DNA of 64,000 nt. Origin: Bdellovibrionales bacterium GWA2_49_15 (GTDB lineage: Bacteria > Bdellovibrionota > Bacteriovoracia > Bacteriovoracales > Bacteriovoracaceae). This document shows, piece after piece, positions 8,916 to 17,587 of this stretch. The notes under the pieces are model-generated. The model searched no databases. It saw only the letters and a list, made by a program, of their open reading frames with translations, and had not been told where the DNA came from. Numbering within the stretch: position 1 is the stretch's first letter; the number at the start of each line of letters is the position of its first letter. Position numbers and translations under genes: made by a program. Location of the stretch: NCBI GenBank assembly GCA_001769855.1, contig MEPP01000023.1, positions 98,250-162,249 on the forward strand, written 5' to 3'.

Positions 8916-9608
8916 ATGAAACTTTTTTTAGCGATGATTTTTGTGATGAGTACTTTGTCTCCGGTGTGGGGGGGGTGGGTCCCGTCGAATGAAGTTCGAA
9001 AAAACATCGTGCAAGCGATGTATTTTAATGACGACCGAGAAAGCGTGTATCAGTTGCTCAAGTCAAATCTAGAACAAGGTATGGATGTTGAATCACCACA
9101 CCCCGATTTAAAACATTCACTTCTTACGAAATTTGCCACCATCGAATGGTACCGCGAAGATGGCCGCAGCGAAGGCCGCCAATTCACCGACTGGGATCAG
9201 AAAATTTTTGACCTACTTATCAGGTATGGTGCCAATGTCAATTATAGCTGGAGCACCGGAGGTATTTCTCGCAGTAATGTCCTGCTCGAGGCCGTTCATA
9301 GGTGGAATCTGGATATGGTGAAAAAGTTAATCAAGGCCGGCGCAAATCCCAAGGTCAGCTTTCCCACTGGAAATTTCAATCTTCGAAATAACGTCTTGAT
9401 TGGGCCCGTTCGCTACTACGACGGAGCTATGTTCTCTTATTTGCATAAGCTCACTAATTTTCCCATAAATGGACTCGACTATTGCTCAGCCTATGACGAA
9501 AGACCGGTGCCAGATGATGATTGGCAAAGGGAAGTACTTGAAACTCTTATCAAGCCGGCATCGAAGGATTACGACCGGCAAAAGTGCTTGAAATTACTAG
9601 GCTTATAG
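8916..9608 (+). CDS. secreted ankyrin-repeat protein
   Basis: 230 residues from the ATG at 8916, chosen because GAGG lies seven bases before it and because it opens directly into a signal peptide (MKLFLAMIFVMSTLSPVWG). An upstream in-frame TTG at 8856 would add 20 polar residues. The mature part has at least two ankyrin-like repeats (IFDLLIRYGANVNY and MVKKLIKAGANPKV with the LLEAVHRWNLDMVKKL helix pair), a protein-binding fold. It is likely periplasmic or surface exposed. The partner is unknown. The gene starts just outside the hipBA repeat bracket and is followed by another secreted protein gene in the same direction. Confidence 0.72.
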   Translation: MKLFLAMIFVMSTLSPVWGGWVPSNEVRKNIVQAMYFNDDRESVYQLLKSNLEQGMDVESPHPDLKHSLLTKFATIEWYREDGRSEGRQFTDWDQKIFDLLIRYGANVNYSWSTGGISRSNVLLEAVHRWNLDMVKKLIKAGANPKVSFPTGNFNLRNNVLIGPVRYYDGAMFSYLHKLTNFPINGLDYCSAYDERPVPDDDWQREVLETLIKPASKDYDRQKCLKLLGL

Positions 9609-9671
9609 CATTTTTTTGATAAATTTCAGAAATTTATATTATTCCCTTACAAATTTTGCCGATAAATACGG

Positions 9672-12600
9672 GTGAAATTTTTTACAACTTTTTTCATCGT
9701 CTTGTCAGTGATGGTGAAAGCAGAGTGTCCGTATTTAGACGGGGCACCAGACCTGCCACCCGCGCTGGGTAAACTACTGCCCTCTGACCAACTTCTGTGC
9801 GCGCAAAAATTTTATCAATACCAGAATTCTGATGATTTAAAGCGGCCGCACTTTTGTACCTGCCTGAGCACTCAGAATCCAATGGACCCGATGGCATCCT
9901 CGACGGCAATTACGAAAGAAGAGGATCAGCGTCTTAAAAATTTAATTGAAGATTTAGCGGTTGAGCATGCCAAGGCGGCCATGGAGACGATGTTTACCAA
10001 TGCCATCTACTTTGATGCCTACGTCAGGCGTGGGGCGCTTGATACCCGATTTCTCGCCAATATGGACAAGTGCCGCCTGCGGGGGATAGTAGATTCATTA
10101 AAAAAGCAATCTGACGATTGCAACCAAACCACTTACCAACGCCGCCTCGCTAAATTTCTAAATTTCCCCGAGTCAGAAGTTAAACAAGCTCTCACGACTG
10201 AGTCCACGAGGGAATCTCTCTTTTCAGATTTTTTGAGTGGATTCAAAGAAAGTATGATTCCGCTGGCAAAAAATATAATTCCTTCTCATCTTCCCAATGC
10301 CTGCATGCCGTTTAAGGCCTTCCTGATGTTTTCCGCGCCACCGATCGACGATGAGCTTTTTGATCAAACTCTTCGAAGCGGAGGTCTGGACCAAAATAAG
10401 GACGAGAAGAAACAACTGCTAGGTAATTATCTTAATATGCCTTCAATGGGTGCATCGTTCTTAAGCAAGGTCGAACATCCCCTGGGCTGGATGGCGCAGG
10501 ACCATCGAGAACAGATGGAGCATAACGCCCGCATTGCCGGAAATCACCCCTTGATGCTCATGGTATTTCAAGACGAGAAAATACTTGAAGATCTAAAATT
10601 ACACATTGCTAATTCGGATCGGTGTCAGTCAGAGCAAACAAATCGTTATAATCAGGCTACGGACCCCGAATATCACCGGCATTATGACGAAAAGTTGGCG
10701 GAGCTAACGGCCCTTTGTCTTCCCGGAAGTGGATACAAAAGATGTCTTCGCGAAAAAAAGAATCAGGCAGCCGAATTCGCAAGGACAAAAATTCCAGGGC
10801 ATAAGGAGTGGGTTAAGCAGCAATCTATCGCGGGGTGCGAAACGTACCAAGATTTTTTTCAAAAAGAAAAAAACATTAACGAGATCATTAAAGCACAAAA
10901 TAATAAATGTGAAAAATTCAGAAGAGATATTTCGACTGAGTTTTTGTGCAAGGAAGATCTTTCAAGTTTGAAACCAACAACCATGGAATTTGAACTCGGA
11001 CCGAAAATTTTTAATGCCTTTGGCACGGATGCTCCCAGGATCTTCAATCACTATTTAAAAAAACATTATTGCAAAATCACCCAGTCAGGAGACAGCGCTC
11101 AAAAACACCCACCTGAAGTGACTCCACTTGAAAATGCAGGCATCATCGACCACCTCCGCCCGCAATCCGAGCTAACCGATCTTCGTCACCAGAGAGTCAG
11201 CGATTATGAACGCTACAACAATTTTTTATGCAAAAAGATGAAAGGCCGACGCCCGGATGGGACGACCTTTGCCTGCGATAATATTAGCGCCCGGCCCCCT
11301 GAGTGCAATCAATCGATTTATTTTAAACAGATGGCTTGCCAGGCGCTAAAAAGTGAACTTGATGGGGTCACACCTAAAATGGAAGAAGAGAGAAAGCGCG
11401 ATTATTTTTTAGCGCCTGAAGAATATAACGGACTGGCCCATCACCAATCGTTTCCAAGCAGTCGCGAATCCCTCGATCATGGTCCCATGATTTTAGAGTT
11501 TCAACGCCTGGCCAATACGCTGCCAGGAAATCTTGGAGCGAATTGTACGCTACCCAACCCACTTCCTACCGATTCTGCGAGTGTATCCAGCTGGTTTGCT
11601 AGCGAGGAGCGTAGAGTCGCTCAAGGCAGTGGCTCAGGTTCGGGTTCGAGCGTGGGCGATGCTGGTGCCGCCTTTTTTAGCGATTATTTTCTTGAAGGCA
11701 CCACTGACGATGAAACTCATCTGGTGGAGTTTCGCGCCAAAAACCCTGGTCTCAGTGATGGCACCGTGAGTGGCACAATTCTGCCCGTGCCCTATGAGCG
11801 ACGGGTCGAAGTCGCGCCGACAACGCTGATCCTGCCTACTCCTGTACCAACGGCAGTAGCAACGCCCGCAAACCCAAGCGGCCTACCCGAAGTGGCCAAC
11901 GACCCAACTTTATCAAAGTTAGGTGGCAGTCTCGCCGAGCGCGGAATTTCCCCTCGTGCCCCGGCGTCGGTTTCTCCCGCGACAGTTCCTCACGTGGCCA
12001 ATCCGGCGAATGTTCTTGCGCCAACCCCGACGCCGGGCCAAACGCCCGCCACGCCGGGGCCACTCGCGAATGATCAAAGTGAAGAGCTGCGGCGAATGCA
12101 AGAGTACGAACGGAAACTCAGAGATCTGGAGCGAAGAGAGGCGGAACTTGCAGCGGCCGGAAGGCGAACAGAGGCCGAGCGAATCAAGGCAGAAATTGCA
12201 AGACTCAAACGCGAACTCGAAGCATTCAATAACTCCAATAATAATGTGGTGAAAGTTACGCCGACTCCCACACCGAATGCGATCGTCGGTCCAACCCCCG
12301 CTCCCACAGCGGGCCCCAAGGTCGGTGGAGGGGCCATCGCTGGTCGCACAGGTTCGACAGGAGTGCGTCCTGGAGCTGAGAGAAAAATCGCGAGTGGTGG
12401 CGGCGGCGGAGGTTCTTCTTCCAGAGGGGCCACGAGTGCCGCTCGAAATCTTGCCGGCGTGTCGGGAGGCGGAGGAGGTGCCTCAAGGGGTCTCGACGGC
12501 TTTGCGGCCAAGCTGAAAAATTCTCGCTACCATTCGCCTGTCGAACCATTTACTGGCAGGCCCGGCGGTTTTCCAGGAATCAAGCCAATCAAAGATCATC

Positions 12601-13040
12601 TTCCCTACGAATCGCCGCAGATTATTGCTTATGAGCTTATTGATATTTTCGGCCTCAAAAAAGTCGTCATGTATTTTCATCTCGAAGGAAAAACGTTCAG
12701 CGCACTCAAGGCCCTCGAGCATGGCGATTATGAAATTATTGTCTATGCGTTCAATCCCAGCGAGTTGGAAAAAAATCAACTCGAGCGACCCGAGGAAGTT
12801 GACCGACGCATCCGCGTGAAGCGTCTCCTAGAAGAGCTACGGGCCACGCCGAGCGAGGCGGCGAAGAACGCGGGGGCCTTTTCAACCGCCGCCGACAATA
12901 CTCATGAGCTGACGCGCGAAACCCTGCTTACAGAGCACGAACGCAAAATGGCCCTGACCAACATGATCCCACCGCGCGTTCTCGATAAGGCCTGGGATGA
13001 GCTACCGCATTTTGTGCTTCCCCCGACTGACTTAGAGTGA
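9672..13040 (+). CDS. large secreted Cys- and Pro/Gly-rich hypothetical protein
   Basis: 1122 residues from a GTG; residues 1-17 are a signal peptide (MKFFTTFFIVLSVMVKA) followed by a mature region with many cysteines up to about residue 640. Next come low-complexity stretches: a Gly-Ser run (~655-665), Pro-Thr-Ala-rich linkers (~720-800), a highly charged coiled coil (~801-855, ELRRMQEYERKLRDLERRE), a further Pro/Thr linker, and poly-Gly/Ser runs (~910-940). A compact C-terminal domain follows (YELIDIFGLKKVVMYFHLEG to the end). I recognise no family. Probably an exported structural or surface protein, in line with the secreted ankyrin protein before it. Confidence 0.7.
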   Translation: MKFFTTFFIVLSVMVKAECPYLDGAPDLPPALGKLLPSDQLLCAQKFYQYQNSDDLKRPHFCTCLSTQNPMDPMASSTAITKEEDQRLKNLIEDLAVEHAKAAMETMFTNAIYFDAYVRRGALDTRFLANMDKCRLRGIVDSLKKQSDDCNQTTYQRRLAKFLNFPESEVKQALTTESTRESLFSDFLSGFKESMIPLAKNIIPSHLPNACMPFKAFLMFSAPPIDDELFDQTLRSGGLDQNKDEKKQLLGNYLNMPSMGASFLSKVEHPLGWMAQDHREQMEHNARIAGNHPLMLMVFQDEKILEDLKLHIANSDRCQSEQTNRYNQATDPEYHRHYDEKLAELTALCLPGSGYKRCLREKKNQAAEFARTKIPGHKEWVKQQSIAGCETYQDFFQKEKNINEIIKAQNNKCEKFRRDISTEFLCKEDLSSLKPTTMEFELGPKIFNAFGTDAPRIFNHYLKKHYCKITQSGDSAQKHPPEVTPLENAGIIDHLRPQSELTDLRHQRVSDYERYNNFLCKKMKGRRPDGTTFACDNISARPPECNQSIYFKQMACQALKSELDGVTPKMEEERKRDYFLAPEEYNGLAHHQSFPSSRESLDHGPMILEFQRLANTLPGNLGANCTLPNPLPTDSASVSSWFASEERRVAQGSGSGSGSSVGDAGAAFFSDYFLEGTTDDETHLVEFRAKNPGLSDGTVSGTILPVPYERRVEVAPTTLILPTPVPTAVATPANPSGLPEVANDPTLSKLGGSLAERGISPRAPASVSPATVPHVANPANVLAPTPTPGQTPATPGPLANDQSEELRRMQEYERKLRDLERREAELAAAGRRTEAERIKAEIARLKRELEAFNNSNNNVVKVTPTPTPNAIVGPTPAPTAGPKVGGGAIAGRTGSTGVRPGAERKIASGGGGGGSSSRGATSAARNLAGVSGGGGGASRGLDGFAAKLKNSRYHSPVEPFTGRPGGFPGIKPIKDHLPYESPQIIAYELIDIFGLKKVVMYFHLEGKTFSALKALEHGDYEIIVYAFNPSELEKNQLERPEEVDRRIRVKRLLEELRATPSEAAKNAGAFSTAADNTHELTRETLLTEHERKMALTNMIPPRVLDKAWDELPHFVLPPTDLE

Positions 13041-13130
13041 ATCTTGAATTCATGAAATTTAATTATTCAGGCGACAATTTTCAAAGTGCGGACTAATATT
13101 TATGTAAAATCCATCTTGGGATATCGTAAA

Positions 13131-14141
13131 ATGAGATTATTTGGATTAAAAAAAGAGCAAATTGATCTTGTCAAAAATATTTTTGAAAGCATTTTTACTG
13201 CAAATGACAAGGTCAAAATATTCATTTTTGGCCTTCCCACCAAAAGAAGATTGCACGAATCTTCAAGGATAAATTTTGCTCTCAAATCGAAAGATAAGAA
13301 TCTGAATCAAAAAATAGCCGGACTCAACAAGGAGTTTGAAAACTCTGAACTCCCTTATAAAGTTGATTTATTAAATTGGGATGAAATACTTCCTTCTGAT
13401 CTATCTCAAATCAAAAAGCAAAAGTTTCTGTTTTGGGCCCCAGAGCACATTGAAATCAAATCGCCCTGGCGCATCTGTCCTTTAGGAGAGCACTGGGTGC
13501 GAAGACATAATAGGCATTTGGATACAGGAACAGTTGTGGATCAAGATGGGCATTGTAGAAAAAATGGATCAAAAAAAGATATCTTGATGGGAGATGAAAT
13601 TGAACTTATTTCAAATCTTGACCGCTTTAAAAAACCAGCCATCATGGTAAGTGCAAATGATTTGGGTTTCAAAGATGGAAATATGTTCAATGAACTGATT
13701 GCTGGATGGGCATTTTACTGGAATGATATTTATAAGCCTGATACCCCTATCCATCCAAATCTAGTAAAAGCTCTCATCGCAACTGAATCAAGCTTTGACC
13801 CGAAGGTTCAAGCGAGTAACGGTGAACCTGGAATTGGTCAAGCGCAGGGACTTGTTCAATTAACAGAGCAGACGTACAAAATATTGAAAAATAGAAAAGG
13901 TGAACTCAAAGATCATTTGGTAATATTAAATACGGACGAAATTTGGCTTCCCAATAATAATATATGTGCTGCCATTCGGTGGCTATTCAGGAAACACGAA
14001 ACGGCTAAAAAACGCCTCAAACGTGAGCCAACATGGGAAGAGACGCTCTGGGAGTATAAAGGAATCTTAAATAAGAAAAATCCAAAATCTATTGCTATCA
14101 AAAAAAGGTTAGCCAAATTCATCGAGAGAATGCATGAATAA
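13131..14141 (+). CDS. nucleotidyltransferase-like / lytic transglycosylase fusion (copy A, degenerate NTase)
   Basis: 336 residues from the ATG at 13131. A GTG at 13086 opens the frame, but the paralogue at 19622-20638 begins at the matching Met (MRLFGLKKE against MRTYGLKNE). Residues 1-105 align without gaps to the MNT-type nucleotidyltransferase domain of the paralogue but have lost its active site: Ser35 is Leu, Asp46 is Arg and Asp48 is Asn, with only Asp79 kept. Residues 112-150 carry a Cys/His segment (CPLGEHWVRRH, then DQDGHCRKN). Residues ~205-330 are a goose-type/SLT lytic transglycosylase-like domain with ALIATESSFDP (Glu219 the likely catalytic acid) and QGLVQLTEQT. There is no signal peptide. 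The stop lies 8 bp inside the next gene, which encodes an exported protein. Confidence 0.75.
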   Translation: MRLFGLKKEQIDLVKNIFESIFTANDKVKIFIFGLPTKRRLHESSRINFALKSKDKNLNQKIAGLNKEFENSELPYKVDLLNWDEILPSDLSQIKKQKFLFWAPEHIEIKSPWRICPLGEHWVRRHNRHLDTGTVVDQDGHCRKNGSKKDILMGDEIELISNLDRFKKPAIMVSANDLGFKDGNMFNELIAGWAFYWNDIYKPDTPIHPNLVKALIATESSFDPKVQASNGEPGIGQAQGLVQLTEQTYKILKNRKGELKDHLVILNTDEIWLPNNNICAAIRWLFRKHETAKKRLKREPTWEETLWEYKGILNKKNPKSIAIKKRLAKFIERMHE

Positions 14142-14655
14142 AATAATCCTCTTACTCTTCTCGCTGACTCTAATCTCTTTTGCCACTCCGGCAAAAGAAA
14201 TTGAATTAAGAAAGATGAAATTCACAGAAAACAAATTCTACGCCGAATTCTTGGCCAAGAATGTTTCAGTCCATTGTACGCCTGCGGACAAAGAAGAAAA
14301 TAATTACAAAATTTCATATATTATTGGGCGTACAGCCGATGAACACCATCTTTTTGTATTCAGACGTCCTTGGTCTCCTAAAACGTGTGCCTGGAGAAAA
14401 AAAGAGATTAGCAAAATTCTTAGAGACAATAGAATCGTAAGGATACTAGGGATTTTAAGAATCGAAAGCAACTATCAGCAGGACAAGGACGATCAGGGGA
14501 AGCTTGATCCACCATTGAGAAACAGGAGACACTATTCTTGGATTTTTGATCGTATCGATAATGGCAAAGGCCAGTGTCACGGTTATTTTGATTCCCATGA
14601 ACAAAGTGAAGGGTCCTGTGCTAAAGACCGTGTCGAAAATATCATTATGGATTGA
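14134..14655 (+). CDS. small exported Cys-containing partner protein (copy A)
   Basis: 173 residues. Residues 1-20 are a signal peptide ending near FATPAKE. The mature chain has conserved-looking cysteines (HCTPAD, KTCAWRKKEI, GQCHGYF, GSCAKD). By eye it resembles the product of 19242-19625: Cys-x-x-x-x-Asp, Y-x-I-x-Y, T-C-x4-KEI, the L-x-G after a basic Arg pair, and a C-terminal Y-x-W ... C-x-x-YF block. Both genes overlap the stop of a nucleotidyltransferase-transglycosylase fusion gene. A periplasmic protein guarding against, or working with, that enzyme is the natural inference; no named family is recognised. Confidence 0.7.
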   Translation: MNKIILLLFSLTLISFATPAKEIELRKMKFTENKFYAEFLAKNVSVHCTPADKEENNYKISYIIGRTADEHHLFVFRRPWSPKTCAWRKKEISKILRDNRIVRILGILRIESNYQQDKDDQGKLDPPLRNRRHYSWIFDRIDNGKGQCHGYFDSHEQSEGSCAKDRVENIIMD

Positions 14656-14741
14656 GAAATCTGTTTGCCTGCTTCTCTTTCTCGGGACGCAATGGAGGCA
14701 TAGCGTCAAGCGCGCCCCTCAGAATGTCGCAAAGGATTAAC

Positions 14742-14760
14742 AAAAAGGACCTGGCACCCA
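14742..14760. repeat. GGTGCCAGG-type dispersed repeat, inverted copy
   Basis: AAAAAGGACCTGGCACCCA; the reverse complement contains GGTGCCAGG followed by CCTTTTT, like the copies at 19135, 21092, 25018 and 28897. It lies between the exported partner gene and the DegT gene. Confidence 0.4.
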
Positions 14761-14814
14761 CTCGGTCTTTGGGATAAAATCGCGCGAAACGCAAACAAAC
14801 CACGGGGATTTAAT

Positions 14815-15888
14815 ATGGAATTTATCGATTTAGGTGCCCAGTACGACACAATCAAAGACAAAGTTAACAAACGCATTCAAACCGTCCTCGATCATCGTAA
14901 ATTTATTTTAGGCCCCGAAGTCGAAGAGTTCGAAAAAGAAATGAGCAAATTTTTAGGCGTGAAGCATGCCATCGGTGTCGCTAACGGAACCGACGGTCTG
15001 ATGATCTGCTTGAAGGCCCTCGATATACGCCCAGGCGACCAGGTGATCGTGCCTGCCTTTAGTTTTTTTGCAACTTCCGAAGTGGTTTCCATGTTAGGCG
15101 CTGAGCCCGTGTTTTGCGATGTGGACCCCGACACTTATAATCTTGATCCCAAGGCGCTGGAAAAAATTATCACGCCCAAGATCAAGGCCATCATGCCCGT
15201 CAGTCTCTATGGCCAGTGCGCCGACTTTGATTGGATCAACCAAATTGCCAGCAAGTATAAAATTCCCGTGATTGAAGATGCCGCTCAAAGTTTCGGCGCA
15301 ATTTACAAAGGCAAGCGTTCGGGCAATCTGACCGCGCTCGCCGCCACCAGCTTTTTTCCTGCCAAACCACTCGGCTGCTACGGCGACGGCGGTGCCTGCT
15401 TCACCAATGACGACAAGCTGGCCGAACGTATTAAGCAACTTCGTTTCCACGGTCAGGTTGGCCGCTATAACCACGTGCTCGTGGGCCATAACAGCCGTCT
15501 CGACACTCTTCAGGCCGCAATCCTAACTGAAAAGCTGGCCATCTTTCCAAAAGAAATGGAGCTACGCCAGAAGGTCGCCGATGCCTACAACGCAGGCCTC
15601 AAAGGAAAAGTTAAAACTCCCAAGGTTGAAAGCTTTAATAAGAGCGTCTGGGCCCAGTATACAATCGAGGTGAATGACCGCGACGCCTTTGCCAAAAAAA
15701 TGCAAGACAAGGGCGTTCCAACGGCCGTGCACTACCCGAAACCACTGCACCTTCAACCGGTGTACGAAGGGCAATACTCGAATCAGAAATTTCCTGTCTC
15801 TGAGGCCATTTGCCAGAAGGTGATTTCCCTGCCGATGCATCCCTACATGTCAGAGAAAGATCTGAAGACAGTGATTGGGGCGGTGTAG
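14815..15888 (+). CDS. DegT/DnrJ/EryC1/StrS sugar aminotransferase
   Basis: 357 residues, a PLP-dependent nucleotide-sugar aminotransferase. Visible are the opening FIDLGAQY, the GPEVEEFEKE and GVANGTDGL cofactor segments, the IEDAAQSFGA aspartate block, the SFFPAKPLGCYGDGGA block containing the Schiff-base lysine, and HNSRLDTLQAA. It most resembles the WbpE/WlbC type that aminates 3-keto nucleotide sugars, by the general look of the sequence. It stands alone inside the accessory island, with no adjacent dehydrogenase or acetyltransferase, yet its sugar function fits the polysaccharide blocks on either side. GGGGAT precedes the ATG. The convergent hipA gene ends two bases later. Confidence 0.9.
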   Translation: MEFIDLGAQYDTIKDKVNKRIQTVLDHRKFILGPEVEEFEKEMSKFLGVKHAIGVANGTDGLMICLKALDIRPGDQVIVPAFSFFATSEVVSMLGAEPVFCDVDPDTYNLDPKALEKIITPKIKAIMPVSLYGQCADFDWINQIASKYKIPVIEDAAQSFGAIYKGKRSGNLTALAATSFFPAKPLGCYGDGGACFTNDDKLAERIKQLRFHGQVGRYNHVLVGHNSRLDTLQAAILTEKLAIFPKEMELRQKVADAYNAGLKGKVKTPKVESFNKSVWAQYTIEVNDRDAFAKKMQDKGVPTAVHYPKPLHLQPVYEGQYSNQKFPVSEAICQKVISLPMHPYMSEKDLKTVIGAV

Positions 15889-15889
15889 G

Positions 15890-17188
15890 TTACTCCATCT
15901 TAGGAATGTCATCAATTAGGGCACCGAAATGTGACAGACGATCATTTATAGTTTCTTTAATTCTTTGGCAAAACTCTAATTCAGAATTAGTAATAACGGG
16001 AAGTGATATTTTCTCAAGCCCCAATCCAATTTTTTCGCAAAGCTTTTTCAGTTGGTTTGCTAGCAATTTTTTTTGAAGACCACTCTCGTTGCAAAATTCA
16101 GCAAGTTGAAAAGCATAGATTTGAGAGGGATTAAATTCGTCTCCAATAGACATGGCAAGTTCATTATCAAGACCTGGATAAATGGCAGTATTAACCAGGT
16201 CGTAAAACGGGGTGATCCTCATTCCTTTTTCATCAACAAAAAAGGAGATATTTTTTCCATGAGCATCTGAGTTGCCGATCATCAGATTAAAGAGCATCCA
16301 ATTGATAAGCTTGAGCTGATTTATGGCGGGAACATCACACTTCATCGTCAAATTGAAAAGTTTCTTAAAGCTAACGCCTTCTCGGATACTCGAAACATCT
16401 TTCTCCGGGCCAAAATTTCGCTCATATCGATATGAGCTCAGTAGATTAAGTGCCTGGCAGCTATCAATGATGTGGTGTCGCCTAACTTTCGTATCACTTT
16501 CAACATGGCGATCAAAACGTTTAACTAAAAGAGCAGGATTGTCTCCGAAGCGCCTGTAAGAGACTTCTGGAACTTCTATACCAATACTCTTGGCAAGACT
16601 CATACAAAAAAACTCATTCAGAACTAAGTATGGAATTTTTGTGTCATTTTTTTGAAATTTAAGAATGTGCGTACTCGCAATATCACCTTCACCGAATCCC
16701 ATTCGGCCATCACTTAATAGAGTGATTGGCAACTTATCTTGCACGCCCGCCACATTTAGGCGCATCTTACCATCCCAAACGGCTAGCCCCCTTCTTGATC
16801 TTTCGTCTAGGCGAGTTGCAAGTTCTATCGATGTAACCTCTCTAAAAGAAGATTCGTAGTTAGCTGGCATCTCCTCGGGTAAAAATGATAATGCGCCAGT
16901 TGTATCCTTGCCAATAATTCTAATAATCGCAAAAGTATTACTGATGCCAATCCGAAATTGCACTTTTAAATCTTCGAGGGCATTTCCCTCTGGAAATAAA
17001 TTCTCCAGAAAGCGCCTGATGGAAGTTGATTTTATTTTCTCACCAAAAGGTAAAGAAGGGGATATCTCAAAGCCACGCTCACACCATTTATCACAATATA
17101 CAAAAGCGAGGTCGTCAGTGTCCGTATCAAGAAGCAATTCCCCCACTCTTTCTTTATTTAAATATACAATCAGTTTGTTTAAACTCAT
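15890..17188 (-). CDS. hipA: HipA-family kinase toxin (module 2)
   Basis: 432 residues from the ATG at 17188, chosen because it overlaps the hipB stop as ATGA; an earlier GTG-type start would extend far into hipB. Closer in layout to E. coli HipA: an N-terminal HipA_N-like domain (KLIVYLNKERVGEL, FLENLFPEG), then the kinase with GVQDKLPITL, HILKF, FDRH, the catalytic loop GNSDAHGKNISFF and the metal site TPFYDLVNT. Active-site motifs look intact. It differs strongly from module 1 and is not a recent duplicate. It ends two bases from the convergent DegT gene. Confidence 0.9.
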   Translation of the reverse strand: MSLNKLIVYLNKERVGELLLDTDTDDLAFVYCDKWCERGFEISPSLPFGEKIKSTSIRRFLENLFPEGNALEDLKVQFRIGISNTFAIIRIIGKDTTGALSFLPEEMPANYESSFREVTSIELATRLDERSRRGLAVWDGKMRLNVAGVQDKLPITLLSDGRMGFGEGDIASTHILKFQKNDTKIPYLVLNEFFCMSLAKSIGIEVPEVSYRRFGDNPALLVKRFDRHVESDTKVRRHHIIDSCQALNLLSSYRYERNFGPEKDVSSIREGVSFKKLFNLTMKCDVPAINQLKLINWMLFNLMIGNSDAHGKNISFFVDEKGMRITPFYDLVNTAIYPGLDNELAMSIGDEFNPSQIYAFQLAEFCNESGLQKKLLANQLKKLCEKIGLGLEKISLPVITNSELEFCQRIKETINDRLSHFGALIDDIPKME

Positions 17189-17457
17189 GACTCGTTCTCT
17201 GCTTCGTCTTCCCAAGGAGTCACTCTTAACTCAATGCCAAGCATCTGACAGACTTGCAAAACACTTTCAAAACGTACGCCACCTCTCGCCGTTTCAATTT
17301 TTGAAAGTGTATCTTTTGCGACATTGCACAGTAGTGCCGCATCCTCAAGTCGCAGCTTGCTTTGGGTTCGCTTGGCCCTTACGAATTGCCCCAAGAGTTC
17401 CGCTGTGAGGTGTCCCTTTTGCTTGGGTGCCGGTAATCCTTTTACTTTATTGGCCAT
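17185..17457 (-). CDS. hipB: HipB-like XRE antitoxin/repressor (module 2)
   Basis: 90 residues with an XRE helix-turn-helix at about residues 22-75 (LGQFVRAKRTQSKLRLEDAALLCNVAKDTLSKIETARGG in two blocks), close in form to E. coli HipB. It precedes hipA with an ATGA overlap, so the pair is translationally coupled. A promoter with TATAAT and a flanking inverted repeat lies at 17476-17517. It should neutralise the kinase and repress the operon. Confidence 0.88.
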   Translation of the reverse strand: MANKVKGLPAPKQKGHLTAELLGQFVRAKRTQSKLRLEDAALLCNVAKDTLSKIETARGGVRFESVLQVCQMLGIELRVTPWEDEAENES

Positions 17458-17475
17458 AAATGCCTTTATTAATCC

Positions 17476-17517
17476 TGCTAATACAGTAATTATATCTATT
17501 TTTTAGCATAAATACAA
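17476..17517 (-). promoter_or_regulatory. hipBA module 2 promoter and candidate operator
   Basis: Reading toward hipB, TTGTAT (17517-17512) and a perfect TATAAT (17494-17489) are spaced by 17 bp. TGCTAA (17476-17481) and TTAGCA (17503-17508) form an inverted repeat around the -10 box, where a HipB dimer could block RNA polymerase. This is pattern only. Confidence 0.5.
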
Positions 17518-17587
17518 TTAAACATATTTTCCCAGCTTTAATTAAATATATACAAACAATTTGCATAATATAACTGCAAAGGCAGGA

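Noticed and set aside
9619..9637. Perfect 8-bp inverted repeat ATAAATTT-CAG-AAATTTAT after the ankyrin gene
   Set aside because: It is A+T-only and lacks a T-run after the stem in either direction, so it is a poor terminator; such repeats are expected by chance in A+T-rich spacers.
12074..12511. Long minus-strand open frame (and several others at 11836-12550) in G+C-rich DNA
   Set aside because: It is the antisense shadow of Gly/Pro/Ala-rich codons of the 1122-residue secreted protein; its product is low-complexity and has no start context.
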